Source: Cyanobacteriota bacterium (GTDB lineage: Bacteria > Cyanobacteriota > Cyanobacteriia > Phormidesmidales > Phormidesmidaceae). From it: a DNA stretch of 34,253 nt. Under the pieces are notes generated by a model, which was given only the letters and a program-made list of their open reading frames with translations, was not told the origin of the DNA and did no database searches. Location: NCBI GenBank assembly GCA_027483425.1, contig JAIXUR010000626.1, positions 1 to 34,253 of the forward strand, written 5' to 3'. Below, piece after piece: positions 26,374-34,253 of the stretch. Position 1 is the first letter of the stretch. Each line of letters opens with the position of its first letter. A program made the translations under genes and the position numbers.

Positions 26374-26808
26374 CTAAAGCTCAAAGGTTTTGTGGAGGTG
26401 GAGGCAGTTGCCATGGATAGGGGCTGGTTCATAGGTCAGGCGATCGGCCACCAGATACATGATCTTGAGACCTCGGCCGCCCTCAGATTCGAGGTTGTTG
26501 ACGGTAATTTTGTGGCGTAGCACAGCGGCGAGGTCAAAGCCGGGGCCCTGATCCCAAATCCGGATATCGATGGTGCGATCGCTAACGGCCACCTCAATGC
26601 GAACGGGGGTAGCCAAGGGCAACCCGGCATGGGCGTGGCGTACAGCATTCGTAAAGCCCTCAATCATCGCTAACTGACACTGAAGCCAAACATTTCGGGG
26701 AATGGGGGAAGCCTGAAATTGATCAAACCAAGCCAGTACCGACTTCAATTCCGTTGGATCGGTTTGGGTCTCTATCTGGCTGATGTGCTGGTAGGTCAAA
26801 GCAGGCAA
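26374..26808 (-). CDS. Anti-sigma regulatory factor / HATPase_c serine kinase (RsbW-like)
   Basis: AMIEGFTNAVRHAH (N-box), IRIWDQGPGFDL, EGGRGLKIMYLVADRL (G-box). Confidence 0.88.
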   Translation of the reverse strand: MPALTYQHISQIETQTDPTELKSVLAWFDQFQASPIPRNVWLQCQLAMIEGFTNAVRHAHAGLPLATPVRIEVAVSDRTIDIRIWDQGPGFDLAAVLRHKITVNNLESEGGRGLKIMYLVADRLTYEPAPIHGNCLHLHKTFEL

Positions 26809-26879
26809 TAGCTAAATGGCTTGTATACTTGCATAATAGGCTCAAGCCCGCTGCGGCAGAAGCCCCGAAGCAAAGAGCT

Positions 26880-27701
26880 TTACATCTGTCTGGGCCTCTG
26901 TCTCCGCCCGGTAGCGGTGATCGGGCTGAGCCAAGTCAACAAATTCTGCCGCAGGTTCGTTAAGTCACGATAAAATTCTTGCTTTACAAATTGCCCCAGG
27001 GCATCTAATGGGCTAAACGATTCGCCCGGCTGCCAGCCAATGTCCTGGGCAATGGGGGTGGTATGGGATCCCTGAAGAATTTGCACAGTGGTTAGGTCAG
27101 GAAAGCGGCGCACCAGCACCTCTGATAGGGGGCGAGTTTGATCGAGAGTGTCGTTGCGAAATTTAATCAACAAGTTGCGGGGGACTGGGTAGCGATCGCG
27201 CACCAGCGCCAGGGTTGCCTCGGGGTCGGGGGTAAACTCTAGGTCAAAGGCCGGGTTAAACTGCACCACCTGCTCTAAAAATGGAATCGATCGCCGGGCC
27301 GGATAGTTGTTAAAGCTCATGTAAATATTGCCCGCCCGCTCCACCTCCCAGAGGCTGTTGATCAGCAGGTGAACCTTACAGCCCATGCTGTGCCCCAGAC
27401 CATAGATGGGTAGATAGTAGTCGTGGGGTAGCACCCGCTTATACAGGTACCGCAGCGCCTGATCAAAGGTAATCAGTACCTCCTCGGCAATGGCGGCATG
27501 GTCAAAGGTATTGATAAAAGGGGTTGCCACCACCAGGTAGCCCTGGCGGGCCAGATTTTCGAGCAACCACTGGTAGGTCACGCTGGGGGCCGTTGCCACA
27601 AAGGCCCCCCCCAAAAAATGCACAATGGCCTGGGGGTAGGGGGCGGTAGGGAGATGCGGGGGTACCAAAATCCAGTTGCCAGATACCTCTTGCCAATTCA
27701 T
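26880..27701 (-). CDS. DUF1350 family alpha/beta-hydrolase-like protein
   Basis: PQAIVHFLGGAFVATAPSVTYQWLLENLARQGYLVVATPFINTFDHAAIAEE, GHSMGCKVHLLI. Confidence 0.87.
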   Translation of the reverse strand: MNWQEVSGNWILVPPHLPTAPYPQAIVHFLGGAFVATAPSVTYQWLLENLARQGYLVVATPFINTFDHAAIAEEVLITFDQALRYLYKRVLPHDYYLPIYGLGHSMGCKVHLLINSLWEVERAGNIYMSFNNYPARRSIPFLEQVVQFNPAFDLEFTPDPEATLALVRDRYPVPRNLLIKFRNDTLDQTRPLSEVLVRRFPDLTTVQILQGSHTTPIAQDIGWQPGESFSPLDALGQFVKQEFYRDLTNLRQNLLTWLSPITATGRRQRPRQM

Positions 27702-27820
27702 AGCGGTCTGACGTTGCCTGCTAGTTGATTAAGCTATAACGCTGCTTTCTCTATACTGTAGCCAGTTTGTGGGCGGGGCAGACAATAAATTCCCAGGAGA
27801 GATATCTGGGACAGTCGCTC

Positions 27821-27874
27821 GGCCTGGCTCCGCTCCCCGATCTCCTGTGGGTAAAGCCGACTCGGTGCCAGGCC
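27821..27874. other. Long-loop inverted repeat GGCCTGGC...GCCAGGCC in the divergent intergenic region (possible structured leader)
   Basis: Perfect 8-bp arms read directly, preceded by CCCAG...CTGGG. Confidence 0.35.
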
Positions 27875-27936
27875 CTGGCCCTTGCCTTCTGATTCGGTAG
27901 GGCGGTAAGCTCGATGGGCTGGGTTAAGGAAAGACT

Positions 27937-28797
27937 ATGGCTCAGGGGGGCGCGATCGCAGAGCACACCGTATTGGTTGACGGACTGACTTGGTTTTACC
28001 GCGAGCTGCAGCCCCTCGGCGACACGCCTCGGCTGCCGGTGCTGCTTCTCCACGGCCTAGTTTCCCAAAGCTACAGCTGGCGACAGGTGATGCCTGGACT
28101 AGCACAGCAAGGTTTTCGCACCATTGCCCCCGACTGGATCGGCCATGGGTTTTCCGATAAGCCCGACCGCCGCGACTTCCCCTACACCCCCGAGTCTCTG
28201 GTCGCAGCCCTGGCCAGCTTTATCGATGCCCTAGAGCTACCCCAGGTTCATCTGGTGGCCCAGGGTTTTTTAGGATCCGTGGGTATCCAATACGCCCTTG
28301 GGCATCCTGACCGGGTTGACCGCCTGGTGATCATTAATGCTCCGGTCAGCATCGGATCTAAACTGCCTTGGAAAATTCGCCAGATGGGCCTCCCCCTGGC
28401 CGGAGATATGATCACCCAGGACCCCCTGCTGGTCGATCGCACCCTGGAGGGGGGCGGCCCCTACCAAGTCGACGACGCCGATTTAGACGTGTACCGACGC
28501 CCGTTTTTGAAAAGCTCTGACGTTGGCCGAGCATTGATGACCACGGTGCGCCGTCTCGCCATAGACGAGGTGAGTCAGGACATTGCCGCCGGTCTTCAAA
28601 CCTGGGATCACCCAACCCTGGTACTCTGGGGCGAAAACGATCCCTGGCTGCCGATCAGCCTCGCTGAAGCAGCGGTGCAGGCCCTACCCAACGGTGAGCT
28701 GCAAACCTTGGCCCAGGTGGGGCACTACGCCCAGGAAGACTGGGCCGAGAAAGTTGTCGGGGCCATTGAAGTCTTCCTGCGCCAGATGGCCGTTTAG
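27937..28797 (+). CDS. Alpha/beta hydrolase
   Basis: LLLHGLVSQSYSWRQVMPGLAQQGFRTIAPDWIGHGFSDKP, LVAQGFLGSVG (nucleophile-elbow position), LVLWGENDPWLP, LAQVGHYAQEDW. Confidence 0.93.
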   Translation: MAQGGAIAEHTVLVDGLTWFYRELQPLGDTPRLPVLLLHGLVSQSYSWRQVMPGLAQQGFRTIAPDWIGHGFSDKPDRRDFPYTPESLVAALASFIDALELPQVHLVAQGFLGSVGIQYALGHPDRVDRLVIINAPVSIGSKLPWKIRQMGLPLAGDMITQDPLLVDRTLEGGGPYQVDDADLDVYRRPFLKSSDVGRALMTTVRRLAIDEVSQDIAAGLQTWDHPTLVLWGENDPWLPISLAEAAVQALPNGELQTLAQVGHYAQEDWAEKVVGAIEVFLRQMAV

Positions 28798-28938
28798 AAG
28801 GCTCAACCCAACGGGGCGATGGCTGTCGCTTGGACCTTCTACGTGGGTTAAATCCGCTCAACCCATCCCTCAAAACAGCACTACCATTGAGGATATAGGT
28901 AGGCCAGGCCAGTGCTCAAACCATCTGGGTCACCGCAG

Positions 28939-29046
28939 CCTAGAATGTCGGTACAGAACCCGGTTTCTTGGCCAGACGGTAAGTCATACCGTTAGCGCAG
29001 CGACGAAGAAACCGGGGTTTTAGCCATACTGTACCGGTGCTCTAGG
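28939..29046. mobile_element. Nested inverted-repeat (MITE-like) element, 108 bp
   Basis: Outer arms CCTAGA-4nt-CGGTACAG / CTGTACCG-4nt-TCTAGG; middle arms CCCGGTTTCTT / AAGAAACCGGG; inner hairpin ACGGTA-agtca-TACCGT. Confidence 0.65.
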
Positions 29047-29116
29047 CCAGGCCTATAGACCGTGCTGTTATGCCAGTCCACTCAGCCGCAGCGTCTTACC
29101 CAAGGAGAAGAATCCC

Positions 29117-29437
29117 ATGGCCACTAAGCAGCAGTTCCAAAGCTTTGATGAGTTGTTGACCGGCACTCAGACTCCTGTCCTGGTGGATTTTTATGCGACC
29201 TGGTGTGGGCCCTGCCAGATGATGGCTAGCATACTCAATGACGTCAATAGCCAACTCAAGGGCAAGCTTAAGGTCGTTAAAATCGACACCGATAAATACC
29301 CCCGCATTGCCTCCCAGCATCAAGTTTCGGCCCTACCTACCCTGGTGCTATTTAAGGCTGGGCAGCCCGTCGATCGGATTGAAGGGGTGTTGCCCACCGA
29401 CCAATTGGTAGCCCGTCTGCGGCCCCACCTGGGCTAG
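29117..29437 (+). CDS. Thioredoxin, y-type-like (WCGPC)
   Basis: VLVDFYATWCGPCQMMASIL, KLKVVKIDTDKYPRIASQHQVSALPTLVLFKAGQ. Confidence 0.95.
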   Translation: MATKQQFQSFDELLTGTQTPVLVDFYATWCGPCQMMASILNDVNSQLKGKLKVVKIDTDKYPRIASQHQVSALPTLVLFKAGQPVDRIEGVLPTDQLVARLRPHLG

Positions 29438-29440
29438 GGG

Positions 29441-29950
29441 ATGACGGTGGTTCCCTGTGCGATCGCCCTGGGCAGCAATCTGGGTAATTCCCAACATATT
29501 CTTCGATCTGCCCTGCTCGCGCTGCATACCCCCCCTGACCTCGAGGTGGTGGCGCAATCGAGCCTTTACCAAACCGTCGCCATTGGCCCGATCCAACCCG
29601 ATATCTTGAATGCCTGCGCCCTGGTCAATACGACCCTGTCTCCCCAGGATCTGCTCTACCGGTTACTGCACGTCGAGCAGGGCTTTGGTCGAGTGCGCCG
29701 CGAACGCTGGGGCCCTCGCACCCTTGATCTCGATGTGCTGTTCTATGGCCAGGCCATCATCCTTGAACCCGATCTAACCATTCCCCACCCCCGGCTGCGG
29801 GAGCGAGCATTTGTCCTGATTCCCCTGGCGGAAATTGCCCCCCAGTGGCTTGATCCAATTACCCACCGGTCGGTGCAGTCGCTGTGTGGTGCCATTGACC
29901 CAGCGGGTGTCCAACGACTAGGGGCAATCGATCAACCTATACAGCCCTAA
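29441..29950 (+). CDS. folK: 2-amino-4-hydroxy-6-hydroxymethyldihydropteridine diphosphokinase
   Basis: ALGSNLGNSQHILRSAL, GFGRVRRERWGPRTLDLDVLFYG, IPHPRLRERAFVLIPLAEIAP. Confidence 0.96.
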   Translation: MTVVPCAIALGSNLGNSQHILRSALLALHTPPDLEVVAQSSLYQTVAIGPIQPDILNACALVNTTLSPQDLLYRLLHVEQGFGRVRRERWGPRTLDLDVLFYGQAIILEPDLTIPHPRLRERAFVLIPLAEIAPQWLDPITHRSVQSLCGAIDPAGVQRLGAIDQPIQP

Positions 29951-29995
29951 AGCTGAAGCCAGCTACAATGGGGGCACTCTCTGCGAGTCATAGCT

Positions 29996-30559
29996 ATGCC
30001 CCTTGGTCAAGAGCCTCCCCAACTGCTCAAGCAGCGCCTGTTTTACGAGGGGCGTAAATTTAACTTCGAGGTCAATCGATTGCGCTTACCTAACCAAGCC
30101 GAGGGCGATTGGGAGTGCATTCGCCATCCGGGTGGGGCCCTAGCGGTGCCGGTCACCAACGAGGGGCAGTTGGTTATGGTGCGTCAGTATCGCTTTGCGG
30201 TGATAGGGCGACTGCTAGAATTTCCGGCGGGCACCGTAGAGCCAGGGGAGACCCCCGCTGAGACGATTCGGCGAGAAATCCAAGAAGAAATTGGCTATAG
30301 TGCCCAAACCTGGCTGCCCATCGGCAATTTCCCCTTAGCCCCGGGCTACTCTGATGAAATTATTCATACCTTTCTAGCCACCGATCTAGAGATCATTGAG
30401 TCGCCCCCCGATGCCGATGCCGATGAAGATTTAGAGGTCGTGCTCCTCACCCCGGCCGAACTAGAAAAGTCAATTGCGGCTGGAGAAGCCGTGGATGCCA
30501 AGACGATTGCCAGCTTCTACCTGGCTAAGCCTTACCTAGAGAAGCTAGCGGCACTTTAG
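29996..30559 (+). CDS. NUDIX hydrolase (ADP-ribose pyrophosphatase-like)
   Basis: NUDIX box GTVEPGETPAETIRREIQEEIGY; upstream LVMVRQYRFAVIGRLLEFPAG. Confidence 0.94.
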   Translation: MPLGQEPPQLLKQRLFYEGRKFNFEVNRLRLPNQAEGDWECIRHPGGALAVPVTNEGQLVMVRQYRFAVIGRLLEFPAGTVEPGETPAETIRREIQEEIGYSAQTWLPIGNFPLAPGYSDEIIHTFLATDLEIIESPPDADADEDLEVVLLTPAELEKSIAAGEAVDAKTIASFYLAKPYLEKLAAL

Positions 30560-30687
30560 GGTTTTGGGGTAACTCCCCATGCAGCGGCTGTGCAGATAGA
30601 GCACTTTCTCACAACTGATGAGGCTGACTGCCTGACCGGGTCATTGGCGGCCTCAGGGGAATGCCTGTTTCAAACATCCCCTTAGGG

Positions 30688-33327
30688 TTACTCCTCCTCG
30701 GTCACGGCCTCAGCGGATACTTCGATCGCGTCTTCAGCCGCCGCTTCGGGCGTTTCTTCGGGCGTTCCGGCCGCATCCTCTAGGGGTTCTTCTTGCAGGG
30801 CGGGGGGGACAACGGCCACTGCTGCGATCGCATCTTCCCCATCCAGACGCTGCAGCCGTACCCCGGTGGCGGGCCGCGACTGAATCGAGATATCGTTCAC
30901 CCGCTGGCGAATGATAATGCCCCGGTTCGTCACCAGCATCAGCTCATCGCCTTCGCCCACCACCAGCAGGGCGGCCAGGGTATCGTCGCCCTTGCGAAAC
31001 TTGATCGCCATCAGGCCCATGCCAGCTCGGTTTTGCAGGCGGAACTTAGCCACCGGCACCCGCTTGCCCAGCCCCGAGGCGGTGATCACCAGCACCCAGG
31101 GGCCACCCTCGGTGCCGGTGGTCAGGGTATCCTCCTCCTCATCGCTGTTGCTGCCCGACTCAGTGGCTTGCACCACCGCCTCCACGACCTGGCTGGGCAG
31201 AATGTCCATGCTGATCAGCTCGTCGCCGTCGCGCAGGGCCATGGCCCGTACCCCACGGGTGGGGCGACCCAGGGGCCGCAGCTGGTCATCGGTCGCCTTA
31301 AAGTGAATGGTCATGCCCCGGCGCGAGCCGATCAGAATGCTGTCGGTATTGCGGGCCAGGCGCACCCACTTGAGCTGGTCGCCCTCTTCGAGGGAAATGG
31401 CAATGAGACCGTTGGTGCGAATGTTGCTAAAGGCGGACAGGGCGGTTTTTTTAACAAAGCCGCCCTGGGTCAGCATGACCAGGTAGTCTTCGTCGGTAAA
31501 CTCCCGCACCGCCAGCACCGAAGTAATGGCCTCTTCCTTTGGAATGGGCAGCATTTGCACAATGGGTGTCCCCCTAGCCGCCCGAGAGCCCTCGGCCACT
31601 TGGTAGGCCCGCAGCGCATAGGTCACGCCGCGATCGCTAAAGAACAGCAGGTAGTCATGGGTGTAGCAGGTAATAAAGTGCTGCACACCGTCGTCTTCCT
31701 TCATCTTGGCCCCGGCCTTGCCCCGGGTGGCGCGGCTTTGGGCCTCAAAGGTGGCCACGGGCATACGCTTGATGTAGCCCTGGTCGGTGACCAAAATCAC
31801 CACCTGCTCGTTGGCAATCAGGGAGATATCGGTGAGCTCACCGTCATCCATTTCGATCACGGTGCGGCGGGGGTCGTCGTGCTTGGCCTTGAGTTCCCCC
31901 AGCTCGGTAATGATGATTTCGAGCACCCGTTCGCGGCGGGCCAAAATGTCTTCCAGATCGGTAATTTTGGCAACCAGCTCTTCGTGCTCGCTCTGAATTT
32001 TGTCGGCCTCCAGGGCGGTGAGGCGGCGCAGCTGCATTTGCAGAATGGCGTCGGCCTGCACCTCAGAGAAGCTGTAGGTATCCATCAGCTCTTGCTTAGC
32101 GGCGGGGGTGTCGGCGGCCCTGCGAATGAGGGCAATCACCGCATCCAAATTCACCAGAGCAATCAGGTAGCCCTGGAGAACGTGATCGCGCTCCTGGGCC
32201 TTGCGCAGCTCGTACTGGGTGCGCCGAACAATGGTTTCAATGCGAAAGTCGAGGAACACCTCCAACATGCGCTTGATGCCCAGCAGCTGGGGTTCCCCAT
32301 TGACCAGGGCCAGCATGTTGACGCCGAAGTTGTTTTGCAGCGGCGTCTGCTTGTAGAGATTGTTGAGCACTACGCGGGGATAGGCATCACGCTTGAGCTC
32401 AATCACAATGCGCATGCCGTCGCGATCGCTTTCGTCGCGAATGTCAGAGATGCCCTCCAGCCGTCTCTCGTTCACCATTTCGGCGATGCGCTCGATCATC
32501 CCGGCCTTGTTGGTCTGGTAGGGAAGCTCGGTGATGATGATGGCTTCGCGATCGGGTCGGCCCCGGTGCTCAATGGTTTCCATGGCGGCGACCCCGCGCA
32601 TGGTGACCGAGCCGCGCCCGGTCATGTAGGCATCGCGAATGCCGCTCCGGCCCAGGATCTGCCCACCCGTGGGGAAGTCGGGGCCGGGGATGATCTCCAT
32701 CAGCTCAGCGGTGGAAATTTCGGGGTTGTGGATCAGGGCAATGACGCCGTCGATCAGCTCGCCCGGATTGTGGGGGGGAATGTTGGTGGCCATGCCCACG
32801 GCAATGCCCGAGGAGCCGTTGAGCAGCAGTTGGGGCAGCCGAGACGGCATGACCACGGGCTCTTGCTGAGAGCCGTCGAAATTATCGGCAAAGTCGACGG
32901 TATCCGACTCAATGTCTTGGAGCAGCGAGTCGCTGGTGAGCGACTGCAGGCGACACTCGGTGTATCGCATGGCCGCCGGGGGGTCGTTGTCGATGGAGCC
33001 AAAGTTGCCGTGACCGTTGATCAGCGGCACGCGCATGGAAAAGTCTTGGGCCATGCGCACCAGGGCGTCGTACACGGCGGTGTCGCCGTGGGGGTGGTAC
33101 TTACCCAGCACTTCCCCGACCACGCGGGCGCACTTCCGGAAGGGGCGATCGGCGGCTAACCCCAACTCGTGCATGGCGTACAAAATACGGCGGTGCACAG
33201 GCTTGAGCCCGTCCCTGGCGTCTGGCAGCGCTCGACCCACAATGACGCTCATGGCGTATTCGAGGTAAGAGCGTGACATTTCGATGCGCAGATCCGTAGG
33301 GACGATACGCTCTTCTGGGGTTGCCAT
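30688..33327 (-). CDS. gyrA: DNA gyrase subunit A
   Basis: [45 protein letters not shown] (active-site Tyr region), C-terminal beta-pinwheel repeats, acidic tail. Confidence 0.95.
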   Translation of the reverse strand: MATPEERIVPTDLRIEMSRSYLEYAMSVIVGRALPDARDGLKPVHRRILYAMHELGLAADRPFRKCARVVGEVLGKYHPHGDTAVYDALVRMAQDFSMRVPLINGHGNFGSIDNDPPAAMRYTECRLQSLTSDSLLQDIESDTVDFADNFDGSQQEPVVMPSRLPQLLLNGSSGIAVGMATNIPPHNPGELIDGVIALIHNPEISTAELMEIIPGPDFPTGGQILGRSGIRDAYMTGRGSVTMRGVAAMETIEHRGRPDREAIIITELPYQTNKAGMIERIAEMVNERRLEGISDIRDESDRDGMRIVIELKRDAYPRVVLNNLYKQTPLQNNFGVNMLALVNGEPQLLGIKRMLEVFLDFRIETIVRRTQYELRKAQERDHVLQGYLIALVNLDAVIALIRRAADTPAAKQELMDTYSFSEVQADAILQMQLRRLTALEADKIQSEHEELVAKITDLEDILARRERVLEIIITELGELKAKHDDPRRTVIEMDDGELTDISLIANEQVVILVTDQGYIKRMPVATFEAQSRATRGKAGAKMKEDDGVQHFITCYTHDYLLFFSDRGVTYALRAYQVAEGSRAARGTPIVQMLPIPKEEAITSVLAVREFTDEDYLVMLTQGGFVKKTALSAFSNIRTNGLIAISLEEGDQLKWVRLARNTDSILIGSRRGMTIHFKATDDQLRPLGRPTRGVRAMALRDGDELISMDILPSQVVEAVVQATESGSNSDEEEDTLTTGTEGGPWVLVITASGLGKRVPVAKFRLQNRAGMGLMAIKFRKGDDTLAALLVVGEGDELMLVTNRGIIIRQRVNDISIQSRPATGVRLQRLDGEDAIAAVAVVPPALQEEPLEDAAGTPEETPEAAAEDAIEVSAEAVTEEE

Positions 33328-33433
33328 GGGCGGAAGAACTCCGAATTTGCGAACAACAAAGCGCTAGCCAGACCCTCGCACAGAGCGATGTTGAATAGCG
33401 CCTAATTAGCCTGTTTTTGACTAGCTCATGCGT

Positions 33434-33439
33434 ATTATA
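33434..33439 (-). promoter_or_regulatory. Candidate -10 box (TATAAT) upstream of gyrA
   Basis: Minus strand CTAAAATATAATACGCATG; -35 region not convincing. Confidence 0.35.
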
Positions 33440-33582
33440 TTTTAGCATGTTTTCCCAGGTTCCAAGCAGATGGCGCTATGGTAAGTCTAGGGGGCAAGCC
33501 CTTGATTCACCGTAGATTCACACCTGCTTGGCCGCTTTGGTTGAGCCTCCACTGCTGATCGTTCATCGACCCTGAGTTTGCC

Positions 33583-34253
33583 GTGCACCACGCCTTCACC
33601 CTGGCCGATTTTGCGGTCATTTATTCGCCAGACTTTTTAACCCACGATACCGGTAGTTTTCATCCCGAAAATGCGGGGCGGCTGACGGCAGTGGTAGCGG
33701 CCCTCGAGCAGGCCCCCTGGGCCGATCATCTCGACTGGCGCGAACCTACCCCCCTGGATCGGCGGGATGTGGATACGCCCATCGCCCAGCTCCACAACCC
33801 TCGCTACATCAGGGCTCTGGAGCAGCTGGCCGCCGCTGGCGGGGGGCAAATCGATGGCGATACGGTGGTTTCGGGCCCCAGCTATGGGGTGGCGCGCCTG
33901 GCGGTCAGCGCCTGGCTGGATGGCGTTGATTATGTCTTAGAAACCGGTCACTCGGCCTTTGTACTGGCCCGCCCGCCGGGGCACCATGCGGTGCGCGATC
34001 GCGGCATGGGGTTTTGTCTGTTTGCCAATGCGGCGATCGCCGCCCACTATGCCCTCACCCAGCCCGGCATCGCCCGCGTCGCCATCCTCGACTGGGATGT
34101 GCACCATGGCAACGGTACCCAGGCCCTGGTGGAGGACAATGCGGCGATCGCCTACTGCTCCCTCCACCAACTGCCCGGCTATCCCGGCACCGGCCATGGA
34201 ACCGAGACCGGCCTGCACGGCAATGTCCTCAATCTCCCCATGGCCCCCGGCAG
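33583..34253 (+). CDS. Histone deacetylase family protein (3'-truncated by window end)
   Basis: My translation from GTG 33583: MHHAFTLADFAVIYSPDFLTHDTGSFHPENAGRLTAVVAALEQ...ARPPGHHAVRDRGMGFCLFANAAIAAHYAL...VAILDWDVHHGNGTQALVEDN...; open to the window end. Confidence 0.93.
   Translation, partial: MHHAFTLADFAVIYSPDFLTHDTGSFHPENAGRLTAVVAALEQAPWADHLDWREPTPLDRRDVDTPIAQLHNPRYIRALEQLAAAGGGQIDGDTVVSGPSYGVARLAVSAWLDGVDYVLETGHSAFVLARPPGHHAVRDRGMGFCLFANAAIAAHYALTQPGIARVAILDWDVHHGNGTQALVEDNAAIAYCSLHQLPGYPGTGHGTETGLHGNVLNLPMAPG

Noticed and set aside
27770-27900. 6S, SRP or RNase P RNA
   Set aside because: Some hairpins are present, but none of the conserved core motifs of these RNAs could be recognised.
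30793-33159. 788-aa plus-strand ORF opposite gyrA
   Set aside because: Shadow ORF: fully antisense to a clear gyrA, biased to G/H/Q/N with no recognisable domain, explained by high GC and codon bias of the real gene.

Overview
The window is a cyanobacterial chromosomal segment. The HIP1 octamer GCGATCGC occurs roughly 30 times by eye, and the genes are typical of cyanobacteria. Most of it is densely packed core metabolism: an Flv1-type flavodiiron protein, menF-menD, a HAMP histidine kinase, a 4Fe-4S ferredoxin, hisZ, a J-domain/TPR protein, an inositol monophosphatase, a C-terminally extended 2Fe-2S ferredoxin, tRNA-Ser(GGA), an EamA transporter with a long coiled-coil N-terminus, a PAS histidine kinase, a small membrane protein, an ABC1/UbiB-like kinase, a DegT aminotransferase, ribD, a TrxC-like thioredoxin, a CHASE2-GGDEF-EAL protein, a DUF92/VTE6-like protein, an anti-sigma kinase, a DUF1350 protein, an alpha/beta hydrolase, a y-type thioredoxin, folK, a NUDIX hydrolase, gyrA, and a 3'-truncated histone-deacetylase-family gene that the ORF track misses. 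I found no CRISPR array, intact transposase or obvious defence system. The most unusual structure is non-coding: a repeat island at about 24.6-25.5 kb with a 106-bp MITE-like element, a 23-bp repeat also found inverted near position 72, a 7-nt tandem repeat and a lone half-element, next to a 66-aa small ORF. There is also a nested 108-bp inverted-repeat element at about 28.9-29.05 kb, a Fur-like palindrome upstream of flv1, and a hairpin embedded in the suhB stop codon. I did not identify a convincing new multi-gene system. All family calls come from reading motifs by eye, without any database search.
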